The translations under genes were made by a program, and so were the position numbers. Positions 1-5,023 of a stretch of 8,275 bases of DNA are shown piece by piece. Source of the DNA: Promethearchaeota archaeon (GTDB lineage: Archaea > Asgardarchaeota > Lokiarchaeia > Sigynarchaeales > SOKP01); NCBI GenBank assembly GCA_030620005.1, contig JAUXAJ010000239.1, positions 1-8,275 on the forward strand. Direction: 5' to 3'. The notes under the pieces are model-generated. The model had not been told where the DNA came from. It did no database searches and worked only from the letters and a program-made list of their open reading frames with translations. Every line of letters begins with the position of its first letter. The stretch's first letter is position 1.

Positions 1-11
1 AATTAGACGAA

Positions 12-227
12 CTATTTTCGCACGATAACAACTGGATTACCGTAATTTCGGATGTTTTCGAAAAGTGTGTCAAAAAAAGGGTCAATAGTATACTTTAATT
101 TCAAGTATTGATAACCGTAAATCTTCACGGCGTATATCAAGAACACATGAACACACAACACGGCCATGGTCTCTCTTTTGACCTTGCTTTTAGGTTCTTT
201 ACCTTGATGTTCTTTACCTTGACTTTC
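12..227 (-). pseudogene. Unidentified reading-frame fragment of foreign composition
   Basis: This minus-strand frame is open for 71 residues and ends with TAG. An internal ATG at 167 would give 51 residues beginning MAVLCVHVF. The first part is Lys/Gly/Gln-rich with a duplicated QGKE(H/P) unit. Then comes a hydrophobic stretch (VLCVHVFLIYAV) and an aromatic tail ending NPVVIVRK. Codons often end in G or C (GCC, GTG, TTC, TAC, AAG), unlike the AT-rich genes to the right, which suggests acquired DNA. I do not recognise the family. The position, composition and basic linker would suit the tail of a transposase, but no catalytic motif is visible. The plus strand is also open over part of this stretch (ATG at 147), so even the coding strand is uncertain. 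Confidence 0.28.
194..223. repeat. 15-bp tandem duplication
   Basis: Two adjacent copies of GTTCTTTACCTTGA(T/C) match at 14 of 15 positions. The period is a multiple of three, so on the minus strand the unit encodes a duplicated five-residue block (QGKEH / QGKEP) inside the fragment at 12-227. Confidence 0.8.
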
Positions 228-239
228 TTACGCTTCTAC

Positions 240-277
240 AAAAATTAAAAAATTCAAGAAAGGCTTGAGCATTCAAG
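240..277 (-). terminator. Hairpin plus U-tract after the 349-residue gene
   Basis: Read on the minus strand, CTTGA-ATGC-TCAAG (264-277) can form a 5-bp stem. It is followed by a T-rich run (about 240-256). It begins about 30 bases past the stop codon of the gene ending at 307, as expected for its transcription terminator. The short stem makes the U-rich tract the stronger part of the evidence. Confidence 0.4.
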
Positions 278-306
278 GGAATGTTGAGTCACTTTTTCCT
301 TTTACA

Positions 307-1356
307 TTATTCCGGGTTGTCAAGCTTTTCGTGAATCTTATATAAACCTTCTTCGGAAATTGCATCCCATCTAACAAATGGGTTAAAAGCAGGGTTAATC
401 TTTATTAAATTTTCTTCTAATTTATTATCATTATCTAATATATATCGTAAAGTCTTTTTAAAATAAAGTATTCGCTTGAACTCGATATTTGGATGGCTAA
501 TTTTATCGTTCTCGGGCACTAAAACGACGCCGTAACTTTTTTTAATTCCACCTTCTACATGAAATTCTTCAAAATATATTACGTATTTATCTTGGTGTCT
601 CAATTTGATCATTTTAATGTTTGGAAAGTTGCTTGTTTTATCAAATAGCTTTAATGTCTCGCTTATTCTATTTTCGTAGTAATCAGGTAAAATACTCATG
701 ATATAATATGATGGAATTAATGAAGTGGCTAATTTTCTTAGGGGATCTTCAACATCATAAATAAGAAGTGAAGATTTTTTGGAGTCCTCTGAAATTTCCC
801 TGTCTATTAAGCCTACACAATAATATTTTTGTTCTTCTTCCCAGTACATTTTTCTAGGAGAATCTAGCGTACTTTCAATTAGATTAAATCCACGACTAAT
901 TTCTTTTTGGATGAATTTATCAAAGTTGAATTTAGTACCTAAAAAATTTTTATTTACAACTGTTCCTTGATTAATACTTGGATGTATATACTCATGTATT
1001 TTATCGTATATCATTTTAATATCCTCTGTATAAGGAGATCCAATTAAAGTAAAAAGGTTGGTTAAATTTCCTTGAAATTTAATGGTAGAATTAAGAGCAA
1101 AAAACGATTGGAGCACATCCACATCTAAAGTTCTTTCTTGATGTTTTGAAAGTGTAGATTCTATTAATTCTATCACCCAACTACCCCCATCGGAAAGAGC
1201 AGCGGTTAAAAAAAGTGGTCCTAAAAATCTTAACGATAATACTCTTAAATGTTCTCTTTTTTCTTCGGATAATTTTTCTGGGAATTTAATTTTCTCATAG
1301 ACTCTATTACGATCATCGCTAAAAAAGAGCCCAAAAATCAAATCGGTATCTTTCAT
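307..1356 (-). CDS. Unrecognised 349-residue soluble protein
   Basis: The frame runs from ATG to TAA without interruption and its AT-rich codon use matches the central genes, so it is likely a real gene. I do not recognise a family. The protein has no signal peptide and no convincing membrane segment. Residues 30-65 form an amphipathic helical stretch with a short GPLFLTAAL hydrophobic core. There is one cysteine (C180). Residues 170-300 look mixed alpha/beta, with strand-like runs such as YYCVGLID, SSLLIYDVED, KYVIYFEEF and SYGVVLVP. The C-terminal 45 residues are helical and end HEKLDNPE. No nucleotide-binding loop or metal cluster is visible. Upstream, an AT-rich ATAATATAAT lies about 30 bases before the ATG and could be the TATA element; only a weak GAAG stands in for a Shine-Dalgarno. 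It may be a lineage-specific protein. It lies downstream of the RDD gene in the same direction, but a 350-base gap and a U-tract argue against one operon. Confidence 0.8.
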   Translation of the reverse strand: MKDTDLIFGLFFSDDRNRVYEKIKFPEKLSEEKREHLRVLSLRFLGPLFLTAALSDGGSWVIELIESTLSKHQERTLDVDVLQSFFALNSTIKFQGNLTNLFTLIGSPYTEDIKMIYDKIHEYIHPSINQGTVVNKNFLGTKFNFDKFIQKEISRGFNLIESTLDSPRKMYWEEEQKYYCVGLIDREISEDSKKSSLLIYDVEDPLRKLATSLIPSYYIMSILPDYYENRISETLKLFDKTSNFPNIKMIKLRHQDKYVIYFEEFHVEGGIKKSYGVVLVPENDKISHPNIEFKRILYFKKTLRYILDNDNKLEENLIKINPAFNPFVRWDAISEEGLYKIHEKLDNPE

Positions 1357-1455
1357 TTAAAATCTTCTTTATTTAACTGAGATTATATTATCTAAAATTT
1401 TAATAAATACAATTAATGATATTATAGAATTTTTTAATAAATTTAGCTTTAATAG

Positions 1456-1588
1456 CTATTCCTTTGAATATTTCTCAATAATAAAATCTTGAAGCAAACA
1501 ACAATATTTTTCGAGATTTAATATTAAAACTTTTTGCTGAATCTCTATTAAGTCAGAAACACCATTCAGTATCTTGAATTAGTTCCAT
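1456..1588 (-). pseudogene. Possible frameshifted small gene with strong Shine-Dalgarno
   Basis: On the minus strand GGAGG (1598-1602) stands 9 bases before an ATG at 1588. That frame encodes only 11 residues (MELIQDTEWCF) before TGA at 1553. One base of frame shift just after MEL opens a second frame for about 41 codons, to TAG at 1456. It contains SDLIEIQQKVLILNLEKYC and ends IIEKYSKE, a helix-like composition. The good ribosome site plus a frame break suggests a small gene decayed by an indel, or a sequencing error. In such AT-rich DNA a 41-codon frame could also be chance. It occupies much of the 350-base gap between the 349-residue gene and the RDD gene; otherwise that gap shows only AT-rich sequence and a U-tract. 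Confidence 0.25.
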
Positions 1589-1671
1589 TTTAACTATCCT
1601 CCAGTCTTAACGAAAATATAACCAATATTAATTAATAAACATGGAGTAGTCAATGAATTTATAATTTATAT

Positions 1672-1692
1672 AAAAAAAAATAAAAAAAAAAA
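1672..1692 (-). terminator. Double U-tract terminator after the RDD gene
   Basis: The plus strand reads A9, T, A11, so a minus-strand transcript ends in U11-A-U9, starting 15 bases past the stop codon of the RDD gene. Archaeal RNA polymerase terminates at U-runs without needing a hairpin, and none is seen here. Confidence 0.6.
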
Positions 1693-1706
1693 TCATGAAT
1701 TGCTTA

Positions 1707-2321
1707 TTAGAGTTTTATAACAACCGTTTTTGAAAAGTTTTGCAAAATCCGTAATCTTTTATCTATTTTTCCTGAATTAGCAATAATTACAAGAATAAAA
1801 TCTAGTATGAAAAAACCTGAGCTTCTTGACAGGTTATTTATTAAATAATTACCCATATCAGTAGGTTTCAACGAATCTTGGTCAACCGTTCGTAAATGTA
1901 AGACTGCTTTACCAATTGTTTGACCATTATTACCAGATTCTAACATCCAAAAGTAGAAAAATCCAATGACAAAGCTGGCAATCGTGCTTAGGAAGAGATT
2001 TCCAAAGAGATTAAAAGGTGCAATTCCAAAGATTAATAATATAATGGATTGAATCATGTAAACAATAAGGCTATCGATAATGAAAGCAACAAATCTACTT
2101 CCAAAATCAGCATATATCTCTTCTGTGTATTGCTTCTGAGTAGGGGGCGGTTGTATTTGAGTAGGGGCTGGTTGTATTTGTTGTTTTGGAATTGTTTCTT
2201 GAACTACATGTGCAGGACTAACTGGAGCATCTTTCCTATCAGCTATACTGCCACCACAGAAAGGGCAGAATATAGCGTCTTTTCCTATTTCCCCACCACA
2301 CATCGGACAGAATGAACCCAT
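1707..2321 (-). CDS. Zinc-ribbon / RDD-family membrane protein
   Basis: The 204-residue protein starts with a zinc ribbon (C5-x2-C8 and C19-x2-C22 in FCPMCGGEIG...FCPFCGG). A Pro/Gln-rich linker (about 31-66) includes a duplicated QIQP(A/P)PT heptad. The RDD domain spans about 70-204. RDD hallmarks are R76 and D83 in GSRFVAFIIDSLIVY, and the NNGQTIGKAVLHLRTVDQD loop with the usual GQTIGK core. Membrane segments are near 77-99, 105-127 and 168-182. The end (KRLRILQNFSKTVVIKL) keeps the TVV(I/V) strand but lacks the usual RLGD-type motif. RDD proteins are poorly characterised; some are proposed ion exchangers or membrane anchors, so no substrate can be given. The zinc ribbon should face the cytoplasm. 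The ATG is preceded by AAGG at a spacing of 8 and by a TATA-like element. The gene is divergent from cimA. Confidence 0.9.
   Translation of the reverse strand: MGSFCPMCGGEIGKDAIFCPFCGGSIADRKDAPVSPAHVVQETIPKQQIQPAPTQIQPPPTQKQYTEEIYADFGSRFVAFIIDSLIVYMIQSIILLIFGIAPFNLFGNLFLSTIASFVIGFFYFWMLESGNNGQTIGKAVLHLRTVDQDSLKPTDMGNYLINNLSRSSGFFILDFILVIIANSGKIDKRLRILQNFSKTVVIKL
2138..2179. repeat. 21-bp tandem duplication in the RDD-gene linker
   Basis: Two adjacent 21-bp copies (GAGTAGGGG..GGTTGTATTT) agree at 19 of 21 positions. Being in frame, they encode the repeated heptapeptide QIQPAPT / QIQPPPT in the flexible linker between zinc ribbon and membrane domain. This looks like linker growth by slippage. 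Confidence 0.85.
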
Positions 2322-2342
2322 GAATTAAACCTTATTTTTTTT

Positions 2343-2351
2343 TATTTATAT
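2343..2351 (-). promoter_or_regulatory. TATA-box candidate for the RDD gene
   Basis: On the minus strand ATATAAATA is centred about 26 bases before the ATG at 2321. This is the spacing expected for an archaeal TATA box driving a leaderless or very short-leader transcript. The surrounding DNA is AT-rich, so chance matches are easy. Confidence 0.4.
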
Positions 2352-2433
2352 TTTAATTTTTAACTTATTTTTTTAATAATTTTTCCTACTAATAACTTTT
2401 TATTAGTCCAATTTTTAACATTTTTATTCTATC

Positions 2434-2448
2434 AAAAAAAATTTAAAT
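2434..2448 (+). promoter_or_regulatory. BRE/TATA candidate for the cimA leader
   Basis: A run of A residues (2434-2441) is followed by TTTAAAT (2442-2448), resembling an archaeal BRE-TATA pair. Transcription would begin about 25 bases downstream, near 2470-2473, exactly at the ATG of the isoleucine-rich mini-ORF. It would give cimA a 5' leader of about 180 bases. A second candidate lies closer to cimA. Confidence 0.4.
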
Positions 2449-2472
2449 CATGAAATTTATTCTTTATGTAGC

Positions 2473-2535
2473 ATGAAATTAACAAAAATGATTCCGTTAA
2501 GTATTAATGGCATTATAACAGGGATTATTATCTAA
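2473..2535 (+). CDS. Candidate isoleucine-rich leader peptide upstream of cimA
   Basis: The ORF encodes 20 residues, MKLTKMIPLSINGIITGIII, with seven isoleucines, three of them immediately before the stop. The downstream gene makes citramalate, a precursor of isoleucine, so this has the appearance of an attenuation leader peptide. The stretch contains CCG, GGC and GGG codons and is less AT-rich than its flanks, which hints at constraint. A TATA candidate is placed for a leaderless start at this ATG. Within it, CCGTTA (2494-2499) can pair with TAATGG (2505-2510), or alternatively with TAACAGG (2516-2522), so two exclusive folds are possible. Against it: no Shine-Dalgarno, isoleucine codons are common in AT-rich DNA, and such attenuation is not an established archaeal mechanism as far as I know. 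Confidence 0.33.
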   Translation: MKLTKMIPLSINGIITGIII

Positions 2536-2541
2536 TTTCAT

Positions 2542-2576
2542 AAGAAATTTTAAACTTCTTGTATAATTTTTCTTTT
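2542..2576 (+). terminator. Weak hairpin with T-rich tract in the cimA leader
   Basis: AAGAA (2542-2546) and TTCTT (2556-2560) can pair around a 9-base loop. They are followed by a T-rich run (2567-2576). It starts six bases after the mini-ORF stop and about 77-110 bases before cimA, where an attenuator terminator would be expected. The stem is short and AT-rich, so the T-run carries most of the evidence. Confidence 0.25.
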
Positions 2577-2584
2577 ATCATTTT

Positions 2585-2598
2585 GTTAGGTTTAAAAA
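2585..2598 (+). promoter_or_regulatory. Second, cimA-proximal TATA candidate
   Basis: GTTAGG followed by TTTAAAAA (2591-2598) also resembles BRE-TATA. Transcription from here would start near 2620, giving cimA a leader of about 33 bases that skips the mini-ORF. If this is the main promoter, leader-peptide control of cimA would not apply. Confidence 0.35.
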
Positions 2599-2637
2599 TT
2601 CTATCGTGATGATTAATAATAATAAAAATAGTTTTGT

Positions 2638-2643
2638 AAAGGT
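2638..2643 (+). promoter_or_regulatory. Ribosome binding site supporting the TTG start of cimA
   Basis: AAAGGT lies 9 bases before the TTG at 2653. The frame is closed upstream by TAG at 2629, and no ATG or GTG lies between that stop and the conserved YDSTLREG block. TTG is therefore the only sensible start. Confidence 0.5.
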
Positions 2644-2652
2644 CGAAGAGCA

Positions 2653-4278
2653 TTGGAAAAAAATAATGTTAATGGAGAATATGAGCCACTAAAGGCATGT
2701 ATTTACGATTCTACTTTGAGAGAGGGATGCCAAAAAACAGGAATATCTTTCTCCACTGAAGATAAATTAAGAATTTTAGAGAGATTAGTTAAGGACCTTC
2801 ATATTCCCTTAATTGAAGCGGGATGGCCCGGATCAAACCCTAAAGACATTGATTTTTTCAAGAAAATTAAAGAGATGGGAATGAATGGCTCCAAAGTTTA
2901 TGCGTTCAGCTCAACTCGAAGAAAAAATATTTGTGCTGAAGATGATAAGAGTATTCAGGAAATTATTAACGCAGAAGTAAGAGGTGCGACCATTTTTGGA
3001 AAAACTTGGGACCTTCACGTAAATTCCGCTTTAGAAACAACTTTAGAAGAAAACTTAGCAATGATCGAAGATACAATAATTTGCCTCAAACAAAATAATA
3101 TTGATGTTATTTACGATGCCGAGCACTTTTTTGATGGATTTAAAAGCAATAAGGATTACGCCTTAAAATGTATTGAGACGGCGAAAAATGCGGGGGCCTC
3201 GTGGATAGTCTTATGTGATACGAATGGAGGAATATTAACACATGAAATTAAACCTATTATTATTGAAGTTAAAAAGAAAATAGGAGATTTTTCTTTAGGA
3301 ATTCACGCTCATAATGATTCTGGTCTAGCAAATGCCATTGCTTTAGAAGCTTTTTTGCAAGGGGCGAGAATGATCCAAGGAACGATGAATGGTTTTGGTG
3401 AAAGATGTGGAAACACGGATTTAACTACTATCCTTCCAATTCTTAAGTTGAAAATGGGAATCAATTGCATATCTGACCAAGATTTACAAAATTTAACTAA
3501 GGTTTCCCATTTTATTTACGAGATGGCAAATTTACCTGAAAATCAAGACAGTCCGTTTGTTGGGAAAAATGCGTTTTCACACAAGGGAGGCGTCCATATC
3601 TCGGCAATGCTAAAAAATACAAGAACATACGAGCATATCAATCCGGATCTAGTTGGAAATGCTAGAAACATTAAAATATCTGAATTAGCCGGTAAAAGTT
3701 CAGTGCTTCATATGACCAATAAGTTTGGTATGCATTTAACAGATGATAACCCAAAAGTTGCTGCTATTTTGAAAGTAATAAAAGAAAAAGAGAAACAAGG
3801 ATATTCGTATGAAGGAGCAGAAGGTTCTTTAGAAATAATTATGAGAGGTATGGATATGAACATTCAAAACCCTAATTATTATAGAGAAAAGTTCTTTGAA
3901 TTAGAAGGTTTTAGGGTGCTTACCGAAATGTATAAGGATAATATAATTTCTGAAGCAACTATTAAAGTAAAGGTTGAAGGAAATGAATATCACACCGCTG
4001 CGGATGGTAATGGTCCAGTAAATGCTTTAGATAACGCCTTAAAAAAAGCTTTAATTCACTTTTATCCAAGTATAAAAGAAATTATTTTATCAGATTTTAA
4101 AGTAAGAATAATAAATCAAGAAGGTACGGCGTCAAAGGTTAGAGTCTTAGCAGAAACACACGATAAAGAGGGGAGCTGGGGGACAATTGGGACTCATGAA
4201 AATATTATCGTTGCTTCATGGGACGCTCTTGTTGATTCTTACATCTTCAAGCTTTTAAAAGATAAGTCAAATTGGTAA
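2653..4278 (+). CDS. cimA: (R)-citramalate synthase, long type with LeuA regulatory domain
   Basis: The enzyme condenses acetyl-CoA with pyruvate to (R)-citramalate, the first step of the threonine-independent route to 2-oxobutanoate and isoleucine. The 541 residues are a normal full length for the bacterial-type CimA family (about 520-540). The catalytic TIM barrel spans about 14-290: YDSTLREGCQ (18-27), the family-specific GWPGSNPKD (57-65), metal-ligand histidines H218 and H220 in HAHNDSG, and GERCGN (249-254). A linker subdomain contains FSHKGGVHISA (309-319). The LeuA allosteric domain covers about 432-536, with GNGPVNALDNALKKAL and DFKVRI, and is where end-product feedback by isoleucine would act. 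The barrel metal ligand is Glu (E24 in LREG) where this family usually has Asp (LRDG); homocitrate synthases also use Glu. GWPGSNP favours citramalate over isopropylmalate or homocitrate synthase. Translation starts at TTG. No other isoleucine-pathway gene lies nearby. Confidence 0.93.
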   Translation: MEKNNVNGEYEPLKACIYDSTLREGCQKTGISFSTEDKLRILERLVKDLHIPLIEAGWPGSNPKDIDFFKKIKEMGMNGSKVYAFSSTRRKNICAEDDKSIQEIINAEVRGATIFGKTWDLHVNSALETTLEENLAMIEDTIICLKQNNIDVIYDAEHFFDGFKSNKDYALKCIETAKNAGASWIVLCDTNGGILTHEIKPIIIEVKKKIGDFSLGIHAHNDSGLANAIALEAFLQGARMIQGTMNGFGERCGNTDLTTILPILKLKMGINCISDQDLQNLTKVSHFIYEMANLPENQDSPFVGKNAFSHKGGVHISAMLKNTRTYEHINPDLVGNARNIKISELAGKSSVLHMTNKFGMHLTDDNPKVAAILKVIKEKEKQGYSYEGAEGSLEIIMRGMDMNIQNPNYYREKFFELEGFRVLTEMYKDNIISEATIKVKVEGNEYHTAADGNGPVNALDNALKKALIHFYPSIKEIILSDFKVRIINQEGTASKVRVLAETHDKEGSWGTIGTHENIIVASWDALVDSYIFKLLKDKSNW

Positions 4279-4287
4279 CTTGAACCA

Positions 4288-4383
4288 ATGAATCTATCAA
4301 AAAAAAACATTAATTTTATTATTTCAGTTTATAAAAGAATTAATTTACGAGATACTATAACAGATAACGAGTTAAATAATTAA
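4288..4383 (+). CDS. Possible 31-residue small ORF after cimA
   Basis: An ATG ten bases past the cimA stop opens 31 codons (start MNLSKKNINF, end RDTITDNELNN) and ends with TAA just before the promoter of the next gene. It has a balanced, soluble-looking composition. It lacks a Shine-Dalgarno, and the length is within what chance allows in AT-rich DNA. If real it would be translated from the cimA transcript. I recognise no family. Confidence 0.22.
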   Translation: MNLSKKNINFIISVYKRINLRDTITDNELNN

Positions 4384-4411
4384 TTTTAAAAGAAAAGCAC
4401 TTTTTTTTTTT
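4384..4411 (+). promoter_or_regulatory. TATA candidate and T11 tract before the 173-residue gene
   Basis: TTTTAAAA (4384-4391) is centred about 27 bases before the ATG at 4415, fitting a leaderless archaeal start. Between them lies an uninterrupted run of 11 T (4401-4411). That run could end transcripts coming from cimA, so terminator and promoter appear interleaved here. The gene has no Shine-Dalgarno, in keeping with a leaderless mRNA. Confidence 0.45.
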
Positions 4412-4414
4412 ATA

Positions 4415-4936
4415 ATGAAAGACCTCTCCGATATATTCTTAAAAATTTCTGCTGATAAAGGAAGCAAGTATGCTAAAGATGTTGCTACGAAGGAAGTTGA
4501 AGAGAAATTAAATAAAATTACTGATTTTATCAGCATAACTCTTCAAGCAGAATTTAATCGGATCTCTACTTCCTCATTAGGTAAAATCAACACATATGAA
4601 ATTGGCAAGAATATTAAAAATTTAATCGAAGAAGAGATCAATCGAGCAATAAGTTTAATTGAAAAGGGTAAAAGTTTAAATCCTAATTTTGAAGAGTATG
4701 TTACTAAGGTGTTAAAACAACTATATCTTAAAATCAATGAGGATGAAAACACCGAAAAAATTCTTGTAGATGTATTCGAAAAGAATTTATTTCACGACTT
4801 TGGCCAAATCACGAATCACCTCTCTAATCTCAATCTAAATATCGTTGATCGATTATTAAAATATCTTGTTCTTCTTAATATACAGAGAAGAATGAATCGA
4901 AGAGAATTCATTAATACAAGAAAAAAAAACATTTAA
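4415..4936 (+). CDS. Unrecognised helical 173-residue protein
   Basis: The ORF runs from ATG to TAA, with codon use like its neighbours. The protein is charged, has no Cys or Trp, no signal peptide and no membrane segment. It appears almost entirely alpha-helical: helices around 1-50 (KDVATKEVEEKLNKITDF), 60-87 (IKNLIEEEINRAISLIEKG), 91-107, 112-128 and 140-160 (VDRLLKYLVLLNIQRRM). The tail is strongly basic (RRMNRREFINTRKKN) and might bind nucleic acid or an acidic surface, but that is only a suggestion from charge. I do not recognise the family. It has its own TATA candidate, so it is probably transcribed separately from cimA. It converges on the 7TM gene ending at 5024, with a shared hairpin between them. 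Confidence 0.75.
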   Translation: MKDLSDIFLKISADKGSKYAKDVATKEVEEKLNKITDFISITLQAEFNRISTSSLGKINTYEIGKNIKNLIEEEINRAISLIEKGKSLNPNFEEYVTKVLKQLYLKINEDENTEKILVDVFEKNLFHDFGQITNHLSNLNLNIVDRLLKYLVLLNIQRRMNRREFINTRKKNI

Positions 4937-4942
4937 TTAGAT

Positions 4943-4979
4943 AAAAAAAAATGGTTAATGATTAAGCTTTAATCACACC
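4943..4979 (-). terminator. Hairpin plus T9 terminator of the 7TM/longin gene
   Basis: TGATTAA-GCT-TTAATCA (4959-4975) forms a perfect 7-bp stem with a 3-base loop. GGT/ACC (4953-4955 with 4977-4979) can extend it beyond a small internal loop. On the minus strand it is followed one base later by nine T (4943-4951). It lies between two convergent genes. The T-run is on the minus side, so it should chiefly end the transcript of the gene at 5024-6154, although the hairpin itself is symmetric. Confidence 0.65.
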
Positions 4980-5023
4980 AAATTTAGCAATAAATTATTC
5001 CTATTAACTTTATAGTTTCTATA

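Noticed and set aside
147..248. Plus-strand ORF of 33 codons over the left-end fragment
   Set aside because: It is open and Phe-rich, but the minus frame is longer (71 residues), with a terminal stop and G/C-ending codons. The choice is not certain.
2049..2315. Plus-strand ORF of 88 codons
   Set aside because: It lies antisense within the RDD gene. Its repeated SRG(R/W)LYL text is only the reverse reading of the Pro/Gln linker duplication, and the zinc-ribbon/RDD frame is clearly the real one.
2609..2692. 27-residue ATG ORF overlapping the cimA start
   Set aside because: As a gene it has no support. It is Asn/Lys-rich by base composition and runs out of frame into cimA. It is mentioned only as a possible competitor for initiation.
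4543..4752. Minus-strand ORF of 69 codons
   Set aside because: It is antisense to the 173-residue gene, with a low-complexity Leu/Ile/Ser composition typical of a shadow frame and no ribosome site.
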